Of a stretch of 64,000 nucleotides of DNA, positions 16,962 through 58,168 are shown piece after piece. The position numbers and the translations under genes are program-made. Every line of letters starts with the position of its first letter. Within the stretch, counting starts at the first letter, position 1. Location of the stretch: positions 2,418,001 through 2,482,000 of the forward strand of contig NZ_CP107780.1 of NCBI RefSeq assembly GCF_036345175.1, in the 5' to 3' direction. A model generated the notes under the pieces. That model made no database searches. It worked only from the letters and a program-made list of their open reading frames with translations, and was not told the origin of the DNA. This DNA comes from Streptomyces sp. NBC_00576. GTDB taxonomy: Bacteria > Actinomycetota > Actinomycetes > Streptomycetales > Streptomycetaceae.

Positions 16962-18461
16962 TCAACCCTTGTGCACGGTCCGGGGTTTCCGGGCCGGTCC
17001 GAACCAGCTTGTCATCGCAGCCCGCAGCGCCTCCTGGTCGCCCTCGCCGGTGTCGACCCAGACGATGTGACCGTCCGGCCGGACCAGCAGCCATCGGGCG
17101 TCCAGGCCCTCGGCCTTGTCCGCGCGGACGACGTCCAAGCGGTCCGTCCAGCCAGTGAGATCGGGGGTCTCGTCCGCGCCGAGGGACAGCAACAGCCCGC
17201 GGCCGTCCGCCAGGAGCCCCGCCGCCTCCACCTCGCCGTCCACCGTGCGCAGGGTCACGTCGGGCAGCGTGGCACCGAGCAACGGGTGGCCCCTGCCCTG
17301 GAGGCCGGGGTAGGCGATTGGGTAGCGCACCCGGGTGACGGCCTGGACCAGGTGCCGGTTGACATCGGAGAACTCGATCAGCTCGGCGAACAGCTCGCGC
17401 AGTGGCTCCGCCCGCTCCGGCGGGTGCTGGAGCGGTACCTGGGCAAGCGCGCGCATGCAGGCCCGGCGGCCGACAGGGTGCCGCTCGTCGTGGTACGTGT
17501 CGAGCAGGCCGGCCGGCGCCCAGCCGTGGATCGTCGCAGCGAGCTTCCACCCCAGGTTCACGCTGTCATGCAAGGCCGTGTTCAGTCCGTTGCCTGAGGA
17601 CGGGGGATGCGGGTGGGCGGCGTCGCCGGCGAGCAGCAACCGTCCTTTGCGGTACGAGGTGGCCAGCCGTGTGGGACTGCCGTACCGGGTCATCCAGCGC
17701 GGCTCGGCGAAGTCGGCGTCGACACCGGTGATCCGGCGGATCGCGGCGCGCATCTCCTCGGCGGTCACCGGAACGTCGGCGGCCGGCGGTTCACGGTCGA
17801 ACTCGACGGTCATCAGCCGCACTTCGGACGGGTCGCTCGGGTTCATGGGCAGCACGCCGAACTGGCCGTTGGGGTGGACACCGGCCCGGAAGTGCTCCTG
17901 GGCGTCGCCGGACACTTGCACGTCGGCGATCACTCCGTAGTACGACGGCGCCAACGTCCGGAATTCGAAACGGCCCAGCTCCGCCACGGTGCTGTGCGGG
18001 CCATCGCACCCCACCAGAAAGGCGCAGCGCAACACCTGCTCAGCTGCGGCGGAACGCACCCGAACCGCGATCCCGTCGGCGTCCTCGCGCAGCCCGATAA
18101 GCCGGTGGCCGGGCAGGACGCGCACGCCCAACTCCACCGCGCGCTGCTCCAGCAGCTCCTCGGTGCGCCATTGCGGGGCGATCAGGTCGTAGTCGGTGTC
18201 GCCGAGTTCGGACAGGTCCAGCCAGAGGAAGGCGAAGTGGGTGCGCGGCCAGACGGGAGTGGTGGCGTCGCGAAAGCGGTCCGCCAGGCCGCGTCTGCGC
18301 AGCGCGTCGACCGAGCGGGCGTGCAGCAGCATCCCGCCGGACGACCGCTCGCGTACCGGCCGGCCCTCCAGAACCACGGCGGGCACCCCGGCCAGCTGGA
18401 GTTCACAGGCCAGCATCAGGCCTGCGGGTCCCCCGCCGGCGATCACCACGGTGTCGTTCAC
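16962..18461 (-). CDS. FAD-dependent monooxygenase, aromatic-hydroxylase (PheA/TfdB/UbiH) fold
   Basis: 499 residues of a class A flavoprotein monooxygenase. An N-terminal Rossmann motif ([21 protein letters not shown]) binds the ADP part. The DG motif is [10 protein letters not shown] (about 160), and the GD motif is [33 protein letters not shown] (in the region 275-310). A C-terminal thioredoxin-like extension (about 390-499; [15 protein letters not shown]) is typical of polyketide hydroxylases such as RdmE/PgaE-like enzymes. The GTG start at 18461 overlaps the stop of the last PKS gene (GTGA), so it is coupled to the synthase. The role is oxygenation of the polyketide or tetramate (hydroxylation, epoxidation or Baeyer-Villiger type); the reaction cannot be settled from sequence. 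Confidence 0.9.
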   Translation of the reverse strand: MNDTVVIAGGGPAGLMLACELQLAGVPAVVLEGRPVRERSSGGMLLHARSVDALRRRGLADRFRDATTPVWPRTHFAFLWLDLSELGDTDYDLIAPQWRTEELLEQRAVELGVRVLPGHRLIGLREDADGIAVRVRSAAAEQVLRCAFLVGCDGPHSTVAELGRFEFRTLAPSYYGVIADVQVSGDAQEHFRAGVHPNGQFGVLPMNPSDPSEVRLMTVEFDREPPAADVPVTAEEMRAAIRRITGVDADFAEPRWMTRYGSPTRLATSYRKGRLLLAGDAAHPHPPSSGNGLNTALHDSVNLGWKLAATIHGWAPAGLLDTYHDERHPVGRRACMRALAQVPLQHPPERAEPLRELFAELIEFSDVNRHLVQAVTRVRYPIAYPGLQGRGHPLLGATLPDVTLRTVDGEVEAAGLLADGRGLLLSLGADETPDLTGWTDRLDVVRADKAEGLDARWLLVRPDGHIVWVDTGEGDQEALRAAMTSWFGPARKPRTVHKG

Positions 18462-21400
18462 GCCGTCGCCTCCGGGGTCGGTTCGCCCACTGCTTCCCTC
18501 TCGCTCAGTTCCTCGTCCAGACAGGCCGCCACCGCGCGCGGGGTAGGCAGGTCGTAGATGACGCCGGGCGGCAGCGCCAGCCCGGTCACGGCGCACAGCC
18601 GGTTGCGCAGCTCCACGGCGGTCAGCGAGGAGAACCCGACGTCGAGGAAGTCGGCCTCCGGGTCGAGATCGTCGGGACCGGGCAGCGCGAGCACCTCGGC
18701 CGCCATGGTGCGGATCAGTGTCAGCAACAGGCGTTCCCGGCCGGCACGGTCGTGCCCCGCGAGCCACTCGGCCAGCGCGTCGGGACTGTGCGGCAGACCG
18801 TCCGCGACGGCTTCCCGGGCGTCCCCCGCCGGCGGTGGGCCATCGAGTACGGCGACCGCTCTCAGCGCGTCCTCGCGCCACCGCCGCGCGGCGGTCAACA
18901 GTCCTTCGGCGGAGGCCACTTGTCCGGGGGTGAGACCAAGGGTGTCGACGAGCGCCTCGGTGTCGCCGTTCGCCACGGCCGTCCAGAACCAGCCGTCCAG
19001 CCGCTCGCCCGGCTCGCAGGCCGTGTCCCGCAACCAGTACCGGCGCCGTTGGAAGGCGTACGTCGGCAGCTCGACGGCGCCGGCCGACGGGACCAGCGCA
19101 GACCGGTCCACCGCGACTCCGTGCAGGTGGAGCCGGCACAGGGCGGCAAGCAGGCTCTGCGCCTCGGACCGGTCGCGCCGCACGGCGGGAGCTGTGAGCG
19201 CGTCGGCGGACAGGGCGTCGGCCGACAGGCACTCTGCGGCGAGCGGGGCGAGGACCGCGTCGGGCCCGATCTCCAGGAAGGCGGTCACTCCGCGGGCCTC
19301 GGCGCCGCGGACGCAGTCGCCGAAGCGGACGGTCTCGCGGATGTGCCGGGTCCAGTAGTCCGGGGACGTCAGCTGCTCGGCGGTGGCCTCCTCGCCGGTC
19401 AGGTTGGACATGACCGGCAGGGTCGGCGGCCGGAACTCGACGGTGGCGGCCACCCCGCGGAACTTGTCGAGGGCCGGGTCCATGTGCGCGGAGTGGAAGG
19501 CGTGGCTGACCGACAGCCGGCGAACCCTGGCGCCGCGTTCCCTCCAGTGCGCGGCCGTCGCCGCCACGGCGTCGGCGTCACCGGAGACGACCGTGGAGCC
19601 GGGCGAGTTGACCGCGGCGATCGCCACCGGATCGCCCTCCGGCAGCGAGGCGGCCACCTCTTCGGCGGAAGCCCGGACGGCGACCATGGCTCCGCCCGAC
19701 GTGGCGGCCTCCATCAGCTGCCCGCGCGCCGCCACCAGCGCGCACGCGTCGCCGGCCGACAGCACGCCGGCGACGTGCGCCGCCGCCAGCTCCCCGACCG
19801 AGTGCCCGATCAGCACATCCGGACGTACGCCGTAGGACTCGACGAGCCGGAAGAGCGCCACCTCGTACGCGAAGAGCGCGGGCTGGGTGAAGGCCGTGCG
19901 GTCCAGCGTCTGGGCCGGGCCGTCGAACATCACCTCCCGCAGCGACCGTCCCAGCAGCGGATCCAGATGCCCGCACAACTCGTCCAGGGCGGCGGCGAAC
20001 ACCGGGAAGCCCTCGTACAACTCCCGGCCCATTCCCACGCGTTGGGCACCCTGACCGGTGAAGAGGAACGCCGTACGGTTCTTGGTGACGGCCTTCCCGC
20101 GCACCACGCCGGGGGCCTCCCTGCCCTCGGCCAGGGCCTCGAGTCCGGTGAGCAGTGCCTCGCGGTCGGTGCCCAGGACGGCGGCGCGGTGTTTGAACGC
20201 CGTACGGGCCGTGGACAGTGTGTACGCCACATCGCCCATCCCGATCCCGGTCCGCGCCGCCAGGTGCACGCGCAGCCGGTTCGCCTGGTCCCGCAGTGCC
20301 TGAGGCGACCGCGCCGACAGCAGGAGTGGCGCCGCCGTCTCCATGGCAGTGGGCCGGTCCTCCTCGGGTGCCTGTTCCAGGATCAGGTGGGCGTTGGTGC
20401 CGCTGATCCCGAAGGAGGACACCGCGGCCCGGCGCGGACCGTCGCTCCGCCACTCCTGGGCTTCGGTCAGCAGCCGGACCGTACCCGCGGACCAGTCCAC
20501 GTGCGGAGAGGGCTCGTCCACATGCAGGGTCCGTGGCAGCTCGCCGTGGCGGATGGCCTCCACCATCTTGATCACACCACCGACACCGGCCGCGGCCTGC
20601 GTGTGGCCGATATTCGACTTCAACGAACCCAGCCACAACGGCCGGTCCCCGGACCGCTCCCGGCCGTACGTGGCGATGAGCGCATCGGCCTCGATCGGAT
20701 CACCCAGCGCCGTACCGGTACCGTGCGCCTCGACCAGGTCCACCTCGGCCGCCGACAGACCGGCGTCCGCCAGCGCCTGCCGGATGACCCGCTGCTGGGC
20801 CGGACCGTTCGGCGCCGTCAACCCGTTCGACGCACCATCCTGATTGACCGCACTGCCCCGGATCACCGCCAGCACCCGGTGCCCGTTCCGCCGCGCGTCC
20901 GACAACCGCTCGAGGAGCAGCATGCCCGCGCCCTCGGCGAAGCCCGTACCGTCCGCACCCGCCGCGAACGCCCGGCAGCGGCCGTCCGGGGCCAGCCCGC
21001 GCTGGCGGCTGAACTCCACGAAGACGCCCGGGGTGGCCATCACGGTCACACCGCCGGCGAGTGCGAGGGTGCACTCGCCGCGCCGCAGCGCCTGCATCGC
21101 CAGGTGGATCGCCACGAGGGACGAGGAACACGCCGTGTCCACCGTCACCGCCGGGCCCTCCAGACCAAGGGTGTAGGCGACACGGCCCGAGGCCACGCTG
21201 CCCGCGCTGCCGCTGCCGATAAAGCCCTCCAGGTCTCTCGGTACCTGCCGCAGCCGGGAGCCGTAGTCGCCGTACATCGCGCCGACGTACACACCGACGC
21301 GCTCGCCGCGGAGCGTGCCGGGGACGATGCCCGCGCGTTCCACCGCCTCCCAGGAGGTCTCCAGCAGCAGCCGCTGCTGCGGGTCGACGGCGAGTGCCTC

Positions 21401-21742
21401 GCGCGGGGACATGCCGAAGAACTCGGCGTCGAACTCGGCCGCGTCGTACAGGAATCCGCCCTGGCGGGTGGTGGCACGGCCCGGCCGCTCGGGATCCGGG
21501 TCGTACAGGTCCGGGTCCCAGTCCCGGTCGGTGGGCAGGTCGCCGATGGCGTCGGTACCGGAGGCCACCAGGTGCCACAGGTCCTCCGGGGCACGGACGT
21601 CGCCGGGGAAGCGGCACGCCATGCCGACCACGGCGACCGGCTCCAGCCGTTCGGCCTCCACTTCCTGGAGGCGTTCGCGGGTCCGCTGGAGATCGGCCGT
21701 GACCCACTTGAGGTAGTCGACGAGCTTCTCTTCGTTTGTCAT
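18458..21742 (-). CDS. Type I PKS, module 6: KS-AT(malonyl)-ACP, no reduction
   Basis: 1094 residues. An N-terminal coiled-coil docking helix ([20 protein letters not shown]) receives the chain from the upstream synthase. KS (about 35-460) has [10 protein letters not shown] (about 555-860) has GHSVGE and HAFH, the malonyl pattern. Between AT and carrier there is a dimerization element (about 915-970; [20 protein letters not shown] then ARRWRED), which normally stands before a ketoreductase, but no KR follows. The ACP (about 1000-1075) reads [11 protein letters not shown]: the phosphopantetheine Ser is kept but the Asp before it is Ser. There is no thioesterase and no standard C-terminal docking region. 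It is the last PKS module; its unreduced beta-ketone is what a Dieckmann cyclization needs. The flavin monooxygenase gene overlaps its stop. Confidence 0.94.
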   Translation of the reverse strand: MTNEEKLVDYLKWVTADLQRTRERLQEVEAERLEPVAVVGMACRFPGDVRAPEDLWHLVASGTDAIGDLPTDRDWDPDLYDPDPERPGRATTRQGGFLYDAAEFDAEFFGMSPREALAVDPQQRLLLETSWEAVERAGIVPGTLRGERVGVYVGAMYGDYGSRLRQVPRDLEGFIGSGSAGSVASGRVAYTLGLEGPAVTVDTACSSSLVAIHLAMQALRRGECTLALAGGVTVMATPGVFVEFSRQRGLAPDGRCRAFAAGADGTGFAEGAGMLLLERLSDARRNGHRVLAVIRGSAVNQDGASNGLTAPNGPAQQRVIRQALADAGLSAAEVDLVEAHGTGTALGDPIEADALIATYGRERSGDRPLWLGSLKSNIGHTQAAAGVGGVIKMVEAIRHGELPRTLHVDEPSPHVDWSAGTVRLLTEAQEWRSDGPRRAAVSSFGISGTNAHLILEQAPEEDRPTAMETAAPLLLSARSPQALRDQANRLRVHLAARTGIGMGDVAYTLSTARTAFKHRAAVLGTDREALLTGLEALAEGREAPGVVRGKAVTKNRTAFLFTGQGAQRVGMGRELYEGFPVFAAALDELCGHLDPLLGRSLREVMFDGPAQTLDRTAFTQPALFAYEVALFRLVESYGVRPDVLIGHSVGELAAAHVAGVLSAGDACALVAARGQLMEAATSGGAMVAVRASAEEVAASLPEGDPVAIAAVNSPGSTVVSGDADAVAATAAHWRERGARVRRLSVSHAFHSAHMDPALDKFRGVAATVEFRPPTLPVMSNLTGEEATAEQLTSPDYWTRHIRETVRFGDCVRGAEARGVTAFLEIGPDAVLAPLAAECLSADALSADALTAPAVRRDRSEAQSLLAALCRLHLHGVAVDRSALVPSAGAVELPTYAFQRRRYWLRDTACEPGERLDGWFWTAVANGDTEALVDTLGLTPGQVASAEGLLTAARRWREDALRAVAVLDGPPPAGDAREAVADGLPHSPDALAEWLAGHDRAGRERLLLTLIRTMAAEVLALPGPDDLDPEADFLDVGFSSLTAVELRNRLCAVTGLALPPGVIYDLPTPRAVAACLDEELSEREAVGEPTPEATA

Positions 21743-21799
21743 GCAGGTTCAGCCTCTTCTCAGCCTCGTTGGGGACGGCCGCAGCCGCGCCGGGGCCTG

Positions 21800-33424
<11,625 letters not shown>

Positions 33425-33450
33425 GCGACGTCAACATCCTCCGGCCAGGC

Positions 33451-39966
<6,516 letters not shown>

Positions 39967-40104
39967 CGGCGATCCACTCTCCTCAGGGTCCACGGCGGGA
40001 TGGGCCTCCCGTTCCGGGAGGCAGCCACGCGATTCGTTCACGGTAGGTCGGTGGTCTTGGCGGCCCCTTAGCCGTCGCTAAAGCGGGCAGCCGCGACCAC
40101 CTGG
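39967..40104 (-). promoter_or_regulatory. 138-bp gap between first and second PKS genes with AAG/CTT repeats
   Basis: On the minus strand GCTTTAG, CTAAGGG and GCCAAGA follow one another at 13 and 10 bp (40084, 40071, 40061). They resemble the words in the candidate SARP arrays but are not in 11-bp register. A second promoter for the downstream PKS genes is possible. Confidence 0.25.
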
Positions 40105-53925
<13,821 letters not shown>

Positions 53926-54084
53926 GGTGGTTCACTGCTCCCTCTGGTGCCGATCGCAGATCGTCCGGTCAGTGTCACGGCCTGGGCCAAAGGCATTCTT
54001 GGCGCGCACTAAAGGCGAGTTCCCTGCGTAGCGAGTCGCGGCTACGGTCCTGCATGACCAGCCGCGCCAGGTGGGAGGAGTTTC
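53926..54084. promoter_or_regulatory. Divergent promoter region, first PKS gene / luciferase-like monooxygenase
   Basis: CAAAGGC at 53988-53994 and TAAAGGC at 54010-54016 are direct repeats 22 bp apart (two 11-bp steps). On the minus strand they read GCCTTTA and GCCTTTG, flanking GCGCCAA in the same register. TAGCGA (54029) and TACGGT (54043) are possible -10 boxes on the plus strand. GGGAGGAG precedes the GTG at 54085. SARP control in both directions is possible. Confidence 0.4.
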
Positions 54085-55149
54085 GTGGACTTCAGTCTCT
54101 TCTATTTCGCGGACTACGGGGCCGCGGCCGATGACCGCTACCGTCTTCTGCTGGACAGCGCGAAATTCGCGGACACCCACGGATTCACCGCAGTGTGGAC
54201 ACCGGAACGCCATTTCCATGAATTCGGCGGCCAATATCCCAACGCGGCCGTCACCGGCGCTGCGCTTGCGGTGGCGACCGAGCAGATAGCCATCCGCGCG
54301 GGCAGTGTGGTCGCACCGCTGCACCATCCGGCGCGGATCGCGGAGGAGTGGTCCGTGGTGGACAACCTGTCCCGGGGCCGGGTGGGCGTGTCGCTGGCGT
54401 CGGGCTGGCACTCGGTGGACTTCGTCCTGCGGCCGGAGAACTACCAGGACCGCAAGGAGGTCCTGGTGCGCACCGTGGAGACGCTGCGCCGGCTGTGGGC
54501 GCGGGAGGAGGTGGCGTTCCCGGACGGCGCGGGCCAGGAGTCGAAGGTGCGGATCTTCCCGCCGCCGGTCCAGTCGGAGCTGCCGATGTGGCTGACGAGC
54601 GCCGGTTCCGCCGAGACGTTCCGTACGGCCGGCCGGCTCGGCACGGGTGTGCTGACGCATCTGATCGGCCAGGAGATCTCCGACCTGGAGCGCAACATCA
54701 CCGCCTACCGCGCGGAACTGGCGGCCGCGCACGGCCCCGGGGCGCGCGGCCATGTGGCGCTGATGCTGCACACCTTGCTGGGCACGGACCGCGAGAAGGT
54801 CCGTGAGGAGGTCCGCGAGCCGTTCGGCGACTACCTGCGCAGCTCGATCGGACTGATCACGAAGACGGCCGCGGCGGCACTGCCCGGTGGCATCGATCTG
54901 GAACGGCTGTCGCCGCAGGACCGCGAGTTCCTCGTGGCGCGTTCGTTCGACCGCTACTTCGACACGGGCGGACTGTTCGGCACGATCGAGGACGGCTTGG
55001 AAACCGTTGGGCGGCTGCGCGCGGCAGGGGTCGACGAGGTCGCCTGCCTGATCGACTTCGGGGTGCCCGAGGACCGGGTGCTGGAGGGCTTGCACCCCTT
55101 GAACACGCTGCGCGAGCGATGCGCCGACGACCACGGGGAGGACCGATGA
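54085..55149 (+). CDS. Luciferase-like FMN-dependent monooxygenase (MupA-type natural-product subgroup)
   Basis: 354 residues of a bacterial-luciferase TIM barrel. The N-terminus MDFSLFYFADYG and the following GFTAVWTPERHFHEFGGQYPN match the class found in PKS/NRPS clusters (MupA/Atu3671-type), which use reduced flavin and O2 for tailoring or on-line hydroxylation. GSVVAPLHHPARIAEEWSVVDNLSRGRVGVSLASGWH continues the fold. The GTG start at 54085 has GGGAGGAG upstream. It heads a plus-strand operon, and its stop overlaps the SDR start (ATGA). The reduced flavin may come from the reductase at 56963. I cannot tell which carbon it oxidizes. Confidence 0.9.
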   Translation: MDFSLFYFADYGAAADDRYRLLLDSAKFADTHGFTAVWTPERHFHEFGGQYPNAAVTGAALAVATEQIAIRAGSVVAPLHHPARIAEEWSVVDNLSRGRVGVSLASGWHSVDFVLRPENYQDRKEVLVRTVETLRRLWAREEVAFPDGAGQESKVRIFPPPVQSELPMWLTSAGSAETFRTAGRLGTGVLTHLIGQEISDLERNITAYRAELAAAHGPGARGHVALMLHTLLGTDREKVREEVREPFGDYLRSSIGLITKTAAAALPGGIDLERLSPQDREFLVARSFDRYFDTGGLFGTIEDGLETVGRLRAAGVDEVACLIDFGVPEDRVLEGLHPLNTLRERCADDHGEDR

Positions 55150-55949
55150 GCAGTGGTGAACTGACCGGGCTGACAGCCCTGGTGACTGGCGGTGCCTCCG
55201 GCATCGGGCTGGCCACCGCCCGCATGCTGGCGGCCCGGGGCGCGCAGGTGGCCTGCCTGGACCTCAACGCGCTGGACGCGGACGGGAAGTCGGCCGTTCC
55301 CGAGCCGCTGATCGGGGTGTACGGCGACGTCGCGGACGACGCCTCGGTGGACACGGCCGTGGCGAAGGCCGCCGAACGGCTGGGCGGCCTGGACATCCTG
55401 GTCAACAACGCGGGCATCCTCGGCCGGGGAACCGTGGAGTCGGGTGAACTCGCCGAGTGGAAGCGGGTCTTCGACGTCAACGTGTTCGGCATGGTGCGGG
55501 TCGCCCGTGCCGCGCTGCCGTATCTGAGGCGCTCGGAGCACGCGTCCATCGTGAACATGTGCTCGCTGGGTGCCACCGTCGGGCTGCCCAACGCGGCGGT
55601 GTACTGCTCCTCGAAGGGAGCGGTGCTCGCCCTGACCACGGCCATGGCCGCCGATCACCTGCACGAGGGCATCAGGGTCAACTGTGTGACCCCGGCCCCG
55701 GTCGATACCCCGTGGGTACGCCGGCTCGTGGATGCCGCGAGCGACCCGGAAGCCGCTTTCGCCGCGGTCAGCGGGCGGCAGCCGAACGGGCGGCTGGTCA
55801 CACCGGAGGAGGTGGCCACAGCGATCTGCTATCTCGCCGGCCCGGCCGCGGGCTCGACCACCGGGGTCTCGCTCCCCGTCGACGGGGGCAGCCGGGGTGT
55901 CCTGCTGAGCATGGATCCACGTGTGCTGCCAGCCCGTTCCAGGCTCTGA
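55146..55949 (+). CDS. Short-chain dehydrogenase/reductase
   Basis: 267 residues of a classical SDR. The cofactor loop is TGGASGIG (residues about 13-20). NNAG follows near 88, the catalytic Ser is in IVNMCSLGA and the Tyr-x3-Lys pair in YCSSK (about 156-160). The Asp after the second strand (CLDLNALD) suggests NAD(H) preference. The C-terminal VDGGSRG is normal. The ATG overlaps the monooxygenase stop (ATGA) and has GGGGAGGA before it, so the two are co-translated. It probably oxidizes an alcohol made by a tailoring oxygenase, or reduces a ketone; direction is unknown. Confidence 0.92.
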   Translation: MSSGELTGLTALVTGGASGIGLATARMLAARGAQVACLDLNALDADGKSAVPEPLIGVYGDVADDASVDTAVAKAAERLGGLDILVNNAGILGRGTVESGELAEWKRVFDVNVFGMVRVARAALPYLRRSEHASIVNMCSLGATVGLPNAAVYCSSKGAVLALTTAMAADHLHEGIRVNCVTPAPVDTPWVRRLVDAASDPEAAFAAVSGRQPNGRLVTPEEVATAICYLAGPAAGSTTGVSLPVDGGSRGVLLSMDPRVLPARSRL

Positions 55950-55969
55950 ATCCCCTGGCCGGGGTGGCT

Positions 55970-56011
55970 TAAGCGAGGCCCAAGCCGCCGGTAAGAACCG
56001 CGGCCTAGGGT
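55970..56011 (+). promoter_or_regulatory. SARP-type heptamer array with -10 box before the methyltransferase
   Basis: TAAGCGA (55970), CAAGCCG (55981) and TAAGAAC (55992) are direct repeats at exactly 11-bp steps. The last one ends 7 bases before TAGGGT (56006-56011), a good Streptomyces -10 box, and there is no -35 consensus. This is the architecture SARPs use to activate promoters. The start codon follows 32 bases after the -10 box. Confidence 0.65.
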
Positions 56012-56042
56012 CTCGATCAACGATGGGCGACCGGAGGAAAGC

Positions 56043-56879
56043 ATGACCGAATACCAGCTCAAGGGCACCGCCGCAGCTCTGGTGGAGCTGTTCGCCGGGA
56101 AGATCCACCAGCACGGCATGTACGACTCGGAAGGTGCCGCCTTTTACCACTCGTTCACCCTGCGGGACAACGCCGAAGTGGAGGAGCTGCTGAGCTCCGC
56201 GGAGGGGCGGCCGGGCCCGGTGCTGGAGCTGTGCTGCGGCTCCGGCCGACTGACCCTGCCGTTCCTGGAGCAGGGCTTCGAGGTGGTCGGGCTCGACAAC
56301 TCGCCGTCGATGCTGGAGCTCCTCGACGAGCGGATGCGGGAGCCGGAGTACCAGGAATACGCGGACCGGCTGAGCACCGTCGAGGGCGACATGACGGACT
56401 TCGCGCTGGACCGCAAGTTCGGCCTGATCGTGCTCGGCGCGACGGCGGTGTGGAACCTCACGCAGGAGCAGCGCGCACAGCTGTTCCGGGGTGTGCGCGA
56501 GCACCTCGCCGAGGACGGCCGCTTCCTGCTGACGGTGCTGGACATCGCCGGGTTCGAGAGCGCGTCCGCCGCCTTCGAGTACACCTCGGTCTTCCCGACC
56601 AAGGACGACCGCTCGCCGGTGCTGTGCACCTTCATCGACCGGATCGAACCGGACGGCCTGCGCTCCACCAGCATCCTCGCCAACCGTGTGCAGAACGGTG
56701 AGGTCGTCGACACGGCCATGTACACCGCCTGGACGCATCTGGCTCCGCTCGGTGCCCTGGAGAAGGAACTGGCGGCCGAGGGCCTGAAGCTGGTCGCCCA
56801 GCATGAGCTGGTGAACCGTCACCAGATCACCCGCAGCAGCAGCGCGCGCCGTCGACTGCTCCTCGAGGCCATGCTCTGA
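56043..56879 (+). CDS. Class I SAM-dependent methyltransferase
   Basis: 278 residues. Motif I is VLELCCGSGRLTLPFLEQGFEVVGLDNS (about 58-85), followed by an acidic SAM-binding residue and GDMTDFALDRKFGLIVLGATAVWNL (motif II/post-motif region, about 118-142). ATG is preceded by GGAGGAAAGC. The N-terminal 50 residues are helical and would cap the substrate. It is the first gene after the SARP-type promoter and precedes the flavin reductase. Likely an O- or N-methyltransferase acting on the tetramate or on a hydroxyl made by the oxygenases; a C-methyltransferase role is not excluded. Two AT domains already account for the expected C-methyl branches. Confidence 0.88.
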   Translation: MTEYQLKGTAAALVELFAGKIHQHGMYDSEGAAFYHSFTLRDNAEVEELLSSAEGRPGPVLELCCGSGRLTLPFLEQGFEVVGLDNSPSMLELLDERMREPEYQEYADRLSTVEGDMTDFALDRKFGLIVLGATAVWNLTQEQRAQLFRGVREHLAEDGRFLLTVLDIAGFESASAAFEYTSVFPTKDDRSPVLCTFIDRIEPDGLRSTSILANRVQNGEVVDTAMYTAWTHLAPLGALEKELAAEGLKLVAQHELVNRHQITRSSSARRRLLLEAML

Positions 56880-56962
56880 CCGTCGACGCGACCACGGTCC
56901 CCGGCGCGGCCCAAGAGCCCGCTCCGGGGACCTGGTTCCGAGCAGGAAGCGAGGCGCCCCAG

Positions 56963-57496
56963 GTGCCCGACCCGATACCGGCGTCGCGCGAGGCAGATAC
57001 CGTCACGTCCGGAGAGTTCCGTCGGGTTCTCGGCAGGTTCGCCACAGGCATCGTCGCCGTCGCGGCCCTGGACGCCGTCGGCCGACCCGCCGCGCTGGCG
57101 GTGAACTCCTTCGCCTCGGTCTCCCTCCGGCCGCCGTTGGTCTCCTTCTGCGTGGCGGAGACGAGCAGCAGCTGGCCACGGATCCGGCCGACCGAGCGGA
57201 TCGGGGTGAGCATCCTCGCCGACCACCAGCTGCCCGTCTGCGACCGGCTGGCCGCCAGCGGCCCGGACAAGCTGCATGGCACAGAGTGGCACCTCTCCCC
57301 CGGCGGAGCGCCGCTCGTGGCGGGCGCGATCGGCTGGCTCGAATGTTCCCTGCAGGACGAGTACTGGGCCGGCGACCATGTGATCGCACTGTGCCACGTT
57401 CACCACTTGGCAGTCGGCGAGAGCGATGCCCCGTTGCTCTTCCACAGCGGCCGCTACGGCACCTTCCGGCCTGGCCCGCTCCCCATGCACCGCTGA
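56963..57496 (+). CDS. Flavin reductase-like (HpaC/DIM6-NTAB split barrel)
   Basis: 177 residues starting at GTG. The family block is 'FRRVLGRFATGIVAVAA' followed by 'ALAVNSFASVSLRPPLVSFCV' (about 20-65), as in NAD(P)H:FMN/FAD reductases that feed two-component monooxygenases. The C-terminal part has the usual 'LECSLQDEYWAGDHVIALCHVHHLAVGE' strand pair and ends with a HSGRYG tail motif. The likely partner is the luciferase-like monooxygenase at 54085, which needs externally reduced flavin. It lies 83 bp after the methyltransferase and is the last intact cluster gene on this side. Confidence 0.9.
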   Translation: MPDPIPASREADTVTSGEFRRVLGRFATGIVAVAALDAVGRPAALAVNSFASVSLRPPLVSFCVAETSSSWPRIRPTERIGVSILADHQLPVCDRLAASGPDKLHGTEWHLSPGGAPLVAGAIGWLECSLQDEYWAGDHVIALCHVHHLAVGESDAPLLFHSGRYGTFRPGPLPMHR

Positions 57497-57722
57497 CCGG
57501 GACGTCCGGGCCCCGGCTGCCTCCTCCGCGAGCGCGCCACCGGACACCAACGCGAGGCGGACACGACGGTCCGGACGGCTCGGGCCACCCGGTCCACTCG
57601 CAGGGGTGAAGTAGGCCCAGGACGAGGCTCATCACCGCCCGCACCACGGCGACTTCGGCAGACTCGGCTCCCGGAACACATACCGGAAGCAGACGAACGG
57701 AGCCGTAACCGCCCTGTCCGCC

Positions 57723-57821
57723 GTGCAGCCCGCCGACCGCTCGCCCCACGAGGTGCTGGAGCGTTACCACCAGGCGATGCTCGCCATGTCTGAGGTTCCC
57801 CCGAGATGCGGGGAAAGGTGA
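57723..57821 (+). pseudogene. SnoaL/NTF2-like gene, 5' stump cut by the IS3 element
   Basis: From the GTG at 57723 the first 22 codons (QPADRSPHEVLERYHQAML...) match the start of SnoaL-like NTF2-fold proteins. At 57791 the IS3 inverted repeat begins and the frame runs 10 codons into it before a TGA. The rest of the gene is not found on the other side of the element. Confidence 0.55.
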
Positions 57822-57859
57822 CAGCAGATCAGATGGGTCTCATGAGAGGAACCCAGACG

Positions 57860-58168
57860 ATGCCTGCCCCGAGGAAGTACCCGCTGGAGTTGCGTGAGCG
57901 TGCGGTGCGGATGTACCGGACCGCCGAGCCGAAGCCGGTGATCCGCCGCATGGCCGAGGAACTCGGCGTGCATCACGAAGCCCTGCGGAACTGGATCCGG
58001 CAGGCCGAGGCCGACGCCGGCGAGCGGGACGACCTGCTCACCACCGAAGAGAAGAACGAGCTCGCCCAGCTGCGGCGCGAGGTGCGGGACCTGCGCCGGG
58101 CGAACGAGGTCCTGCGGACGGCCTCGGCTTTTTTCGCCGCGCAGCTCGACCCGACCCGGCCCAGGTGA
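57860..58168 (+). CDS. IS3 transposase OrfA (helix-turn-helix)
   Basis: 102 residues. 'YPLELRERAVRMYRTAEPKPVIRRMAEELGVHHEALRNWIRQAEAD' is the IS3 OrfA HTH (residues about 5-52). A leucine-zipper-like helix follows (ELAQLRREVRDLRRANEVLRTASAFF), which normally dimerizes and precedes the frameshift to orfB. ATG at 57860 has GAGG upstream. OrfA ends at 58168, where orfB begins with a 4-base overlap. Confidence 0.88.
   Translation: MPAPRKYPLELRERAVRMYRTAEPKPVIRRMAEELGVHHEALRNWIRQAEADAGERDDLLTTEEKNELAQLRREVRDLRRANEVLRTASAFFAAQLDPTRPR

Noticed and set aside
40055..40084. A third SARP array before the second PKS gene
   Set aside because: The AAG/CTT words are spaced 13 and 10 bp, not 11, and no -10 box follows; kept only as a low-confidence note.
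40042..40104. The upstream start of the module 3 PKS at 40041
   Set aside because: The ATG at 39966 has GAGGAG before it and begins the conserved docking helix; the 25 extra residues have no counterpart in such proteins.
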